Source: Pseudoalteromonas byunsanensis (GTDB taxonomy: Bacteria; Pseudomonadota; Gammaproteobacteria; Enterobacterales; Alteromonadaceae). Taken from it: a stretch of 64,000 nucleotides of DNA. A model generated the notes under the pieces. It was given only the letters and a program-made list of their open reading frames with translations. It did not search any database and was not told where the DNA came from. The DNA lies in assembly GCF_001854475.1 (NCBI RefSeq), contig NZ_MNAN01000018.1, forward strand, positions 62,001-126,000. The letters are read 5' to 3'. A program made the position numbers and the translations under genes. Position 1 is the stretch's first letter. Every line of letters begins with the position of its first letter. Shown here one piece after another: positions 9,793 to 18,428 of this stretch.

Positions 9793-9823
9793 AAAAAAAG
9801 CTCGTTCATGAACGAGCTTTTTG
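9793..9823 (-). terminator. Terminator of the RND efflux operon
   Basis: AAAAAGCTCGTT/AACGAGCTTTTT stem with CATG at the centre and seven T residues on the minus strand, 20 bases after the RND pump stop codon. Confidence 0.85.
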
Positions 9824-9843
9824 GTTGGGAAGTTTACAAATAT

Positions 9844-12800
9844 CTAAATCTGTTTAGAAGCTAGTTGTTCATTGTTGGTTTTGTTAACCCGTTTTGTGAA
9901 CAATGCTTTGATGTCCTCCAGCATGACATACTGACAAGGGATTAAAATGAGAGTAATCACTGTGGCAAACAACACACCAAAAGCCAGTGATACAGCCATA
10001 GGGATCACAATTTGTGCCTGCAGGCTTGTCTCCATAATGATAGGTACTAGACCCATAAAAGTAGTTAGCGAGGTCAATAAGATAGCTCTAAAGCGTTTAC
10101 ATCCCGCTTCTACTACTGCTTGTTTGATGGTACTGCCTTGCTCTCTAGCTTTATTTACAAAGTCCACCATAACCAGTGAGTCATTCACAACTACACCCGC
10201 CACAGCGATGATACCGAAGAATGAAAGACTACTCATGGTCATACCCATAACAATATGGCCAACAACTGCACCAACAACCCCAAATGGAATGACTGACATT
10301 ATTAGGATTGGCTGAGAGTAGGAGCGCAATGGAATTGCCAGCAGGGCGAAGATGATCATCAACGACAATACAAAGTCTCTTATTTGCTCTGCTACGCTGT
10401 CCATTTCCTCTTGAATACGTCCAGCAACATTACTACTGACGCCAGGGTAATTTTTCAGTAGCGTTGGTAGATACTCATCACGGATTTCTTCGGCTATCTT
10501 AAATGGTTCAGCCTGATTAGTGTCAACCGAAGCCCATACATTTACCGTGCGTTTTGCATTTTCGCGGCGAATACGATTTACGCCATCAACGAGTTTAACA
10601 TCAGCCACTTCAATCAGAGGTACTTCAGCACCAGATGGTGTAATGATGCGCACATCTTGTATATCACTGATAGAGTTACGAGCATCTTTTGGATAGCGGA
10701 TCATAACTTTGATCTCTTCGCCATTTCTCAAAATGCGCTGTGCTTCTAGACCGTAATAGCTGAAATTAACTTGAGATGCTACATCAGACAGCGTAAGTCC
10801 CATACTGTAAGCTAGAGGCTTGAGTTCTAATTGAACCTCATCCGTAGCGCTTTGCAATGAATCATTGATATCACCAACGCCTTCAATACTTCTGAGTTTC
10901 TCTTTAAGTAAATTAGCTACTTCTTTAAGTTGGTCTTTATTTTTTCCTTCAAGACGGAAATTAATATCACCATCATCGCGCCCACCATTCATAATACTGT
11001 CTTGAATATTAAGTGTTTTAACGCCTGGTAGAGGTGGCATTTGCTCACGCCACATGGCACTGAGAGCGAATGTATCAATAGGGCGAAGATCAGGCTCGAC
11101 TAGGATGGCCATAATGTTGGCATTAGTTCGACCACGAAGGCTTACGGATAAGTCTCTGATCATGCCTGTGCCGTATTTTTCTGCTATTTGTTTATCGACT
11201 TCCAAAATAAGCGATTCAATTTTTTGCGCAGTTTGCAGCGTTGCAGATTCCGATGATGACAAATTCATTTCAATACGAACTTCAGGGAAGTCATGAGGAA
11301 TTTTTGGATTAGCAACAAACTTAACTAAGCCACCAGCAAAGAGGCCCGCGGTTACGATGATAATCGTCAAAAAGCCCACTATAACCGTGTAACGGTAGTG
11401 AATGCAGCGCTCAATAAATGGGCGGTACAGGTTTTCGATAAAGTGCTTCAGTCCATTATCCAAAGATGCGCGTAAGCGGTGGAATGGATTTTTAGGGTTG
11501 CTTGGTTTGTCTTTCATCGCCGCCAAGTGAGCCGGTAAAATTAACTTTGACTCAATAAGCGAAAATATCAGGCATAGAATAATCACGCCGCCAATCGCTT
11601 TTGAAAATGCAGCAGCAGGTCCTGTAGCGAATGTTTGTGGTAAAAATGCTGCGATAGTGGTCAACACCCCAAAGGTAGCAGGAATTGCTACACGCTTAAC
11701 GCCTCTCACTACATTATCTAGGGAATGTCCACGCTGCTCTATTTCAGCATGTACTGATTCACCAACAACAATGGCATCATCGACTACGATACCCAGTACC
11801 AGAATAAAGGCAAACAACGAAGCTAAGTTAATGGTTATATCAAGCGCCCCGATAGGCATAAACAAAAATGCACCTAGAAATGATACTGGGAGTCCCATCA
11901 TTACCCAAAAAGCAAGTCGCACTCTTAGGAATAATGCTAACATGAGCATCACTAAGATACCGCCGAGAATCATATTCTCGATCATCATATTTAGGCGACC
12001 ATTTAAGTAATAAGTTAAATCTACTAAAGGCTCAATCCCCGTGCCTTCAGGAAGCGTTTTTGAGCGTTCAGCTAGGTAGTTTTTGATGGTGCTAGCAACT
12101 TTAGTGATATCTTGATCTTTAGATGCTTGAATTTCAAACGTTAGAGAGTTCTTACCATTGTACTTAGAGTATTGTAGGCCTTCTTCGAAGCCATCGTGAA
12201 TGGTTGCTACGTCACCTAGGCGAATTTGCGCACCGTCCTCAAGGGTTCGCAGAGGGAGGTTCTCAAACTCTTTGCCTCGATAGGCTTGATTTTCGACTCG
12301 CATAGAAATGTAACCATTTTCTGAGCGAATTTGTCCAGCAGACATATTGGCAGAAAACGCTTTAACAGCTTGAGAAATATCTCTAAAAGTAAGATCGTAC
12401 TCTCTGAGTTTATCAGGGCTTATCTCAATGCCTATTTCGTAATTTAAGCCACTGTGAAATTCAACGAGATTGATACCCGGAAGCGCCAACATTTCATCGT
12501 GAATAACATTACCAAGATCTTTGAGTTGAGCGTTGTCTAAATCGCCGTATAGCGATATCCACATAACTTCTTGTACAAATTTGTCATAGCTGACAATAGG
12601 GCGCTCCATTCCAACAGGAAAACTAGGTATGGAGTCCACTTGCATTTTGACTTCATCAAGTACGACCAGCGGCTCATAGTGTTCTTCAACTTCGATCCAT
12701 GTTTGTGAAAAGCCTCGGTTTGAATAGGTGATCATACGTTTGATCCCTTCGAGTCCCTCCATGGCCTCCTCGACTTTAATCGTAATACCTTCTTCTACTT

Positions 12801-12990
12801 CCTGAGGTGCAGCACCTGGGTATATGGCTTGTACGCTTAACCAGTGGCTCTCAAACTGTGGGAACATTTGCTTGCGAATTGAGAATGCTGTGAGCAAACC
12901 GCCTATTAGAATGAATGCCATCAGCAGGTTTGCGGCAACTGGGTTGCGCGCAAACCAGGCAATAATGCCTTTTTCAGTTACATTACTCAT
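9844..12990 (-). CDS. RND efflux transporter permease (AcrB/MexB superfamily)
   Basis: 1048 residues, the usual RND length. The start is taken as the ATG at 12988-12990, eight bases after GAGGAA; a GTG one codon earlier is also possible. The protein has the twelve-TM duplicated RND layout: TM1 at the N-terminus (NLLMAFILIGGLLTAF), the porter domain, TM4 with the proton-relay aspartate pair in LGIVVDDAIVVGES, and a second half with AVAGVVVNDSLVMVDF. It is driven by proton motive force and works with the adaptor encoded three bases upstream. No outer-membrane channel gene lies nearby, so a TolC-like protein encoded elsewhere is probably shared. Substrates cannot be told from sequence; VexCD-like or hydrophobic-compound pumps are nearest in style. 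Confidence 0.92.
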   Translation of the reverse strand: MSNVTEKGIIAWFARNPVAANLLMAFILIGGLLTAFSIRKQMFPQFESHWLSVQAIYPGAAPQEVEEGITIKVEEAMEGLEGIKRMITYSNRGFSQTWIEVEEHYEPLVVLDEVKMQVDSIPSFPVGMERPIVSYDKFVQEVMWISLYGDLDNAQLKDLGNVIHDEMLALPGINLVEFHSGLNYEIGIEISPDKLREYDLTFRDISQAVKAFSANMSAGQIRSENGYISMRVENQAYRGKEFENLPLRTLEDGAQIRLGDVATIHDGFEEGLQYSKYNGKNSLTFEIQASKDQDITKVASTIKNYLAERSKTLPEGTGIEPLVDLTYYLNGRLNMMIENMILGGILVMLMLALFLRVRLAFWVMMGLPVSFLGAFLFMPIGALDITINLASLFAFILVLGIVVDDAIVVGESVHAEIEQRGHSLDNVVRGVKRVAIPATFGVLTTIAAFLPQTFATGPAAAFSKAIGGVIILCLIFSLIESKLILPAHLAAMKDKPSNPKNPFHRLRASLDNGLKHFIENLYRPFIERCIHYRYTVIVGFLTIIIVTAGLFAGGLVKFVANPKIPHDFPEVRIEMNLSSSESATLQTAQKIESLILEVDKQIAEKYGTGMIRDLSVSLRGRTNANIMAILVEPDLRPIDTFALSAMWREQMPPLPGVKTLNIQDSIMNGGRDDGDINFRLEGKNKDQLKEVANLLKEKLRSIEGVGDINDSLQSATDEVQLELKPLAYSMGLTLSDVASQVNFSYYGLEAQRILRNGEEIKVMIRYPKDARNSISDIQDVRIITPSGAEVPLIEVADVKLVDGVNRIRRENAKRTVNVWASVDTNQAEPFKIAEEIRDEYLPTLLKNYPGVSSNVAGRIQEEMDSVAEQIRDFVLSLMIIFALLAIPLRSYSQPILIMSVIPFGVVGAVVGHIVMGMTMSSLSFFGIIAVAGVVVNDSLVMVDFVNKAREQGSTIKQAVVEAGCKRFRAILLTSLTTFMGLVPIIMETSLQAQIVIPMAVSLAFGVLFATVITLILIPCQYVMLEDIKALFTKRVNKTNNEQLASKQI

Positions 12991-12993
12991 CAC

Positions 12994-14169
12994 TTATTCC
13001 TCTTTCAACGCAAGTTGAGTGTCTGCAACGGATGGTGTACCGTCATTGAGCTTTAGTTGCATCCCCTCGGTTGGGTATTCAAGAGCAGAGGTAATTAACT
13101 GAGTGCCATCACTGATGCCATTATCAATGATTGTTTTACCATTGTATTCGCGAACAACATTCAAAGCTTTAAAACTCAGTGTTTCATCGTTATTAAGCAC
13201 AGCGATTCGACCATCTTTTACTAAATGTTGTGGGATTGCAGCGGCGTTAGCGATGACTTTTCCGTTGATTGTGGCGTTTAAATACGCACCAAATCGAAGT
13301 GGAGTGCGTTGGTCGGAATAGGGGTTTTGTACTTGAGCTACTAAGTAAGTCATTCGACTGCGTTGGTCAATTACCCCTTCGCTACGAACAATCTTACCTT
13401 GCCACTGTGCCGGTTTACCTTCTACTTGTGCTTTTAAAGTTACGTTGGCATTAATACCACCATCGACTAGGTATTGTAATTCATTATCTGCAACAGGCAG
13501 ACGCACCTCAGCAACAGAGGTTGCATTAAGCTCACCAAACTTACTGCCTGGATTAACAACGCTGCCTAAACTCAAATCTCGGCTGGCGATGATTGCGTCA
13601 TACGGGGCTTTGATGTAAGTGCGCTCTAGGTTTCGCTTTGCTCTTTTTACACTAGCTTGAGCCGCACGGAAGCTTGCTAGCTTCTCAGCTAACTGAGGTT
13701 TACGTAAATACAATTCTGAAGGAATGGTTGCGTTGGCGTTGTCTTTAATACGCTGCCATTCCTTTTTTGCAACGTGAGCTTGCGCTTGTTCAATTTCAAG
13801 AGCGGAGCTTGCGCGTGCTAGATTCGCTTCAGATTCGATAAGAGCAGCCTCATAGTCGTTGGGATCGATACGGGCTAGCACTTCACCTTTTTTGACAAAC
13901 CCACCTTTTACAAAAGCATCTGACACAGAAATAACTTGTCCGCTCACTTGAGCAACCAGTTCAGTAGTGTATTTGGGTTTAACCAAACCGTAGGAATCCA
14001 CGTTGAGCTGCATTGGTGCAACTACAATTGGATGTGCTTCTACAAGAGGGTGAATCACCTGTTCAGGCTTTTCTTCAGGTGGTTGTTTCATAGCTGAAAA
14101 TGCTCCAGCTACACCTATGCCTCCAATGAGTACCGCAATGGGTAAGAATATTTGTTTTTTACTAGCCAC
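12994..14169 (-). CDS. RND efflux periplasmic adaptor (membrane fusion protein)
   Basis: 391 residues starting at GTG (14167-14169), supported by GGAAGGAAG about five bases upstream and the absence of a better ATG. The N-terminus has an uncleaved-type membrane anchor (IFLPIAVLIGGIGVAGAFSA) and no lipobox. A lipoyl/barrel-sandwich half motif (QVSGQVISVSDAFVKGGFVKKGEVLARIDPNDYE), an alpha-helical hairpin rich in Ala/Gln/Lys, and the second lipoyl half (YIKAPYDAIIASRDLSLG) follow in the order expected for HlyD/AcrA proteins. It links the inner-membrane RND pump to an outer-membrane channel. Confidence 0.92.
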   Translation of the reverse strand: MASKKQIFLPIAVLIGGIGVAGAFSAMKQPPEEKPEQVIHPLVEAHPIVVAPMQLNVDSYGLVKPKYTTELVAQVSGQVISVSDAFVKGGFVKKGEVLARIDPNDYEAALIESEANLARASSALEIEQAQAHVAKKEWQRIKDNANATIPSELYLRKPQLAEKLASFRAAQASVKRAKRNLERTYIKAPYDAIIASRDLSLGSVVNPGSKFGELNATSVAEVRLPVADNELQYLVDGGINANVTLKAQVEGKPAQWQGKIVRSEGVIDQRSRMTYLVAQVQNPYSDQRTPLRFGAYLNATINGKVIANAAAIPQHLVKDGRIAVLNNDETLSFKALNVVREYNGKTIIDNGISDGTQLITSALEYPTEGMQLKLNDGTPSVADTQLALKEE

Positions 14170-14205
14170 GTTATCTTCCTTCCAACTGTTGATGTTGTTG
14201 GTATT

Positions 14206-14233
14206 TGCATCTGTGTTAATACCATTAGATGCA
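14206..14233. promoter_or_regulatory. Inverted repeat before the RND operon, operator candidate
   Basis: TGCATCT (14206-14212) and AGATGCA (14227-14233) form a perfect 7-bp inverted repeat with a 14-base spacer, 37-64 bases upstream of the adaptor start. The position suits a repressor or activator site. No cognate regulator gene is adjacent, so this is a candidate only. Confidence 0.35.
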
Positions 14234-14377
14234 TATTAAACGATAAGATATGTCTAGTTGTTTATTTAGGTTCTAAAGTTGTAACAAAGCATTACATATG
14301 CGTCGACTTTGTAATATTTATTGTTGTTAAGGTCATTTTTGTTAGGGAGAGTCGCAACAGTGGTGAGGCGCAAATAT

Positions 14378-14398
14378 AAAAAAGGCCCCTGAGGGCCT
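14378..14398 (-). terminator. Terminator of metG
   Basis: Stem AGGCCC/GGGCCT with a four-base loop followed on the minus strand by six T residues, 20 bases beyond the metG stop codon. Confidence 0.85.
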
Positions 14399-14417
14399 CA
14401 ATAAGTGTTTTGCTAAG

Positions 14418-16445
14418 TTACATTACGCGCATGCCTGGCTCTGAACCTTCGTCAGGGTTTAGAATGTAAATTTCTTTACCACCCGGTCCAGCTGCTAGTA
14501 CCATGCCCTCAGACATGCCAAAGCGCATTTTTCGAGGCTTTAAGTTAGCAACCATGACAGTTAACTTACCTTCGATATCCTCAGGTGCATACGCTGACTT
14601 TATGCCAGCGAACACTTGACGGGTTTCACCACCTAAATCTAATGTCAGCTTAAGTAGTTTGTCTGCACCTTCGACATGCTCGGCTTTTGCTATTTTAGCA
14701 ACACGTAAATCCACTTTGGCGAAGTCGTTGAATTCAATTTCTTCGCTGATAGGCTCTTTTGCTAAAGGGCTATTAGGGTCAAGGGTTACTTTGTTACTTG
14801 CTTCTAGGCTTTCTTTAGATTCTTCAAGCATTAAATTCACCTTATCCATATCAACACGTTGCATTAACGCCTTGAACTTGTTGATGGCATGCCCTTGTAG
14901 AACTGTTTGGGCACTTTCCCACGTGAGTTCTGTATTTAAGAACTGTTCAACATTGGCTGCCATTCCAGGAAGGACAGGCTTTAAATATGTCATCAGTATT
15001 TTGAACATGTTAAGGCCTGTTGAGCATACATCATGGGCTTGAGCTTGTGTACTTTCATCCTTAATAAGGACCCATGGCGCTTGCGCATCAATAAATTGAT
15101 TAGCTTTATCCGCTAAGGCCATAATTTCACGAATGGCTCTGCTGTACTCGCGTTGCTCATAGTATTGAGCGATGGTATCGGAAGCAGTTTGAAATTGTGT
15201 AATCAGCTCTGGCTCAAGCACCGTGTCGCTCATTTTTCCATCAAACTTCTTACTGATGAAACCGGCACAACGAGATGCGATATTGACTACTTTGCCCACT
15301 AAGTCCGAGTTTACGCGTTGTGCAAAATCTTCCAAGTTTAAATCTAAATCGGTAATACCGCCGTTTAACTTGGCTGCAAAATAATAACGTAAAAACTCCG
15401 GATCTAAGTGCTCAAGGTATGTACGTGCCTTGATGAAAGTGCCTTTTGACTTAGACATTTTTGCGCCATTAACGGTTACAAAGCCATGGGCGTAAACATT
15501 TGTCGGTTTGCGGAAGTTTGCGCCATCAAGCATTGCTGGCCAAAACAGACTGTGGAAATAAATGATGTCTTTGCCAATAAAGTGATAAAGCTCAGCCTGT
15601 GAGTCTTCACCCCAAAAGGCGTCAAAGTCCAAGCCTTTTTTATCGCACAGATTCTTAAAGCTTGCCATGTAGCCGATTGGAGCATCTAGCCATACATAAA
15701 AATATTTGCCAGGAGCCCCTGGGATTTCAAAACCAAAATACGGAGCATCACGGCTGATATCCCATTGTTGTAGACCATCGGCAAACCACTCTTCTAATTT
15801 GTTAGCCATTTCAGCTTGTAATGACCCAGAATGTAGCCACTCTTTGAGCATGCTTTCAAATGCAGGTAAGTCAAAGAAAAAGTGTTCAGAGTCTTTGAGT
15901 ACAGGTGTTGCACCAGACATTACTGAACGAGGGTTCTTTAGTTCAGTTGGGCTATAGGTTGCACCACAAGCGTCACAGCTGTCACCATTTTGATCTGGCG
16001 CATCGCAGGTTGGACAGGTACCAGTAACAAAACGATCAGGTAAAAAGATGCTTTTCTCTGGGTCAAAAAGTTGTGAAATGGTACGTTTCTTAATGTGGCC
16101 TTTTTCGTCTAGGCGCTTGTAAATAAGCGCACTCAACTCACGGTTTTCTTCGCTATGCGTGCTGTGATAGTTATCAAACTCGATATTAAAGTCGGCAAAA
16201 TCACGTTGACGTTCGATGCTGACATTTCTCACCATCTCTTCCGGAGAAATCCCTTGTTTTTGTGCATTGAGCATAATGGGCGTGCCGTGAGCATCGTCTG
16301 CACATACATAATACGTTTCATGGCCACGTAATTTTTGAAAGCGAGACCAAATGTCTGTTTGAATGTACTCAAGCATGTGACCCAAGTGTGTTGGTCCATT
16401 TGCATAGGGTAGTGCACTCGTGATGAGAATTTTTCTCTTCGTCAT
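14418..16445 (-). CDS. metG: Methionyl-tRNA synthetase
   Basis: 675 residues, the full length of the E. coli type enzyme. The class I signatures are present: HLGH in [12 protein letters not shown] near the N-terminus and KMSKSKGTF near residue 335. The zinc-binding insertion [17 protein letters not shown] places it in the four-cysteine MetG1 type. The anticodon-binding helical domain follows, and the last 110 residues form the EMAP/Trbp111-type tRNA-binding domain ([20 protein letters not shown]) that dimerises the enzyme. It charges initiator and elongator tRNA-Met. It is divergent from mrp, the arrangement known from E. coli. Confidence 0.98.
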   Translation of the reverse strand: MTKRKILITSALPYANGPTHLGHMLEYIQTDIWSRFQKLRGHETYYVCADDAHGTPIMLNAQKQGISPEEMVRNVSIERQRDFADFNIEFDNYHSTHSEENRELSALIYKRLDEKGHIKKRTISQLFDPEKSIFLPDRFVTGTCPTCDAPDQNGDSCDACGATYSPTELKNPRSVMSGATPVLKDSEHFFFDLPAFESMLKEWLHSGSLQAEMANKLEEWFADGLQQWDISRDAPYFGFEIPGAPGKYFYVWLDAPIGYMASFKNLCDKKGLDFDAFWGEDSQAELYHFIGKDIIYFHSLFWPAMLDGANFRKPTNVYAHGFVTVNGAKMSKSKGTFIKARTYLEHLDPEFLRYYFAAKLNGGITDLDLNLEDFAQRVNSDLVGKVVNIASRCAGFISKKFDGKMSDTVLEPELITQFQTASDTIAQYYEQREYSRAIREIMALADKANQFIDAQAPWVLIKDESTQAQAHDVCSTGLNMFKILMTYLKPVLPGMAANVEQFLNTELTWESAQTVLQGHAINKFKALMQRVDMDKVNLMLEESKESLEASNKVTLDPNSPLAKEPISEEIEFNDFAKVDLRVAKIAKAEHVEGADKLLKLTLDLGGETRQVFAGIKSAYAPEDIEGKLTVMVANLKPRKMRFGMSEGMVLAAGPGGKEIYILNPDEGSEPGMRVM

Positions 16446-16615
16446 AACTGTTCCAAGATTATCGCGTGGCTGCGCTCAAATTTCAGCCAAATCGCTTAGT
16501 TAAAGCTAACACGTGCCATTTACTCGGTGTGTGTAGCATCAATAGACTGGTTTTAATGGGTTGAATGTTACATAATTCCGTAGCCTTTTTCATCACCAGA
16601 GTACGTTTTATTTCA

Positions 16616-17689
16616 ATGTTTGGTCTCAATAAACTATTTAAAAAAGACAATCAGTTAAAACAGCAGATTTTAAGTCAGTTAACTGCTTTCAAAAATAGCG
16701 TCTTTCCGTTAGGAATTGAGCCACAGTGGGTGAATTGCATTGAGGTAAAAAGCGCAGCTGTAACGGTAGATCTTACATTACCATTTGCGGCTAACGCGCA
16801 GCGACAATTATTGAGCGACGCGTTGTCTGAGCAAGTAGGAATGCAGGTTGAGGTGAATATTCAAACTCAGCTGCCTAAGCACTATCAATACAAGAAAATT
16901 AAACATATTGTGTTGATCGCGTCTGGTAAAGGTGGAGTCGGAAAATCTACAACCGCAGCAAATCTTGCTCTGGCTTTATCCGATCAAGGTGCAGAGGTTG
17001 GGGTATTGGATGCAGATATTTATGGACCATCCATTCCATCATTGTTTGATGCTATTGATGAACAACCCACAACTCAAGACAATAAAACACTTAACCCTAT
17101 TGTTAAAGAGGGTATCAAAATACAATCAATAGGTTTTTTGGTTCCTGCGGACAACGCAACAGTGTGGCGTGGACCAATGGCGTCACAAGCGCTTAATCAA
17201 TTACTTAACGAAACACAATGGGGTGAACTTGATTATCTGATTGTAGACATGCCGCCAGGAACTGGTGACATCCAATTGACGATGACACAGAAAGTGCCCG
17301 CAAGTGGTGCACTGATAGTTACAACGCCACAGGACTTGGCATTACTTGATGCCCAAAAGGGGATTGCAATGTTTAATCAAGTCAATCTGCCTATTCTTGG
17401 TCTGATCGAAAATATGAGTCATTACATTTGCACGCACTGTGGCGAGAAAAATCATATTTTTGGACACCTAGGTGGAGAACAATTAGCGGTTCGTCACGGT
17501 GTACCACTACTTGCACAGATCCCACTCAATATTCAGATAAGAGAAGCCTCTGAACAGGGGCAGAACCTATTAACACAGCATGTCGATATTGCTGAGCATT
17601 ACTTTTCGTGTGCTCAGACAATAAGTAGTATGCTTTATTATCAAACACTATCAACACCGACTGTTGATATTGTGATTACGGATGACTAA
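16616..17689 (+). CDS. mrp: Iron-sulfur cluster carrier ATPase Mrp/ApbC
   Basis: About 357 residues from the ATG at 16616. A longer frame starts at 16565; neither start has a good ribosome-binding site, and the shorter one was preferred because it begins just before a charged MIP18-like N-terminal domain. The deviant Walker A motif SGKGGVGKST, LDADIYGPSIP, WRGPMASQAL and DMPPGTGDIQLT are diagnostic of the Mrp/NBP35 family. The CxxC pair that holds the bridging cluster is in YICTHCGE. The protein transfers Fe-S clusters to apo-enzymes. It is divergent from metG and followed three bases later by dcd, so the two are probably co-transcribed. Confidence 0.93.
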   Translation: MFGLNKLFKKDNQLKQQILSQLTAFKNSVFPLGIEPQWVNCIEVKSAAVTVDLTLPFAANAQRQLLSDALSEQVGMQVEVNIQTQLPKHYQYKKIKHIVLIASGKGGVGKSTTAANLALALSDQGAEVGVLDADIYGPSIPSLFDAIDEQPTTQDNKTLNPIVKEGIKIQSIGFLVPADNATVWRGPMASQALNQLLNETQWGELDYLIVDMPPGTGDIQLTMTQKVPASGALIVTTPQDLALLDAQKGIAMFNQVNLPILGLIENMSHYICTHCGEKNHIFGHLGGEQLAVRHGVPLLAQIPLNIQIREASEQGQNLLTQHVDIAEHYFSCAQTISSMLYYQTLSTPTVDIVITDD

Positions 17690-17692
17690 TCA

Positions 17693-18286
17693 ATGAGATT
17701 ATCAGATAAACACATTAAGCAAGCGATAGCGAATCAGCAGATTATTATAGATCCAGCACCCAGTGAGGAGATGATTTCCGGTATTACGGTTGATTTAAGA
17801 TTGGGTAACAAGTTCAGAGTTTTTCAAGACCATGGTGCGCCTTATGTCGATTTGAGTGGGCCTAAAGACCAGCTCAATGAGGCGATGGAGTCTATCATGA
17901 GTGATGAGATAGTCTTGCAAGATGGGCAGGCGTTTTTTTTACATCCAGGTCAACTAGCACTAGCAATCACCTATGAATCCGTAACATTACCTGCTGACTT
18001 GGTTGGTTGGTTGGATGGACGGTCATCGCTGGCACGTTTGGGCCTTATGGTTCATGTAACGGCACATCGTATCGATCCTGGCTGGTCTGGTAACATTGTT
18101 CTTGAGTTTTACAATTCAGGAAAACTACCTTTGGCTTTAAGACCGAAAATGAAGATAGGTGCTCTTAGCTTTGAAACCATGACCAGCGCGGCGGAGAACC
18201 CTTATAACATCCGCAAAGATGCAAAGTATAAAGGGCAAAACAGCGCCGTGGCGAGTCGTATCAGTGCTGATAATAATAGCCTTTAA
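17693..18286 (+). CDS. dcd: dCTP deaminase
   Basis: 197 residues, close to E. coli Dcd (193). The trimer-forming beta-barrel dUTPase/Dcd fold is indicated by [31 protein letters not shown] and [24 protein letters not shown], which contains the catalytic glutamate in ITLEF-type position (IVLEF). It converts dCTP to dUTP for thymidylate synthesis. The ATG follows the mrp stop by three bases, suggesting translational coupling rather than a separate promoter. Confidence 0.97.
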   Translation: MRLSDKHIKQAIANQQIIIDPAPSEEMISGITVDLRLGNKFRVFQDHGAPYVDLSGPKDQLNEAMESIMSDEIVLQDGQAFFLHPGQLALAITYESVTLPADLVGWLDGRSSLARLGLMVHVTAHRIDPGWSGNIVLEFYNSGKLPLALRPKMKIGALSFETMTSAAENPYNIRKDAKYKGQNSAVASRISADNNSL

Positions 18287-18428
18287 GCTAATCATGAGGT
18301 TTAAAATCTAGTTTTACATTTTAACGTGGTGTTATTTTGTCTTATTTAGGCTGGCATTACTGCATAAAGCTTCCATACTAAATTATGTCCCTAAGCCAAA
18401 GGCTATGGTGATTGTTAAAGGAGCTAAG

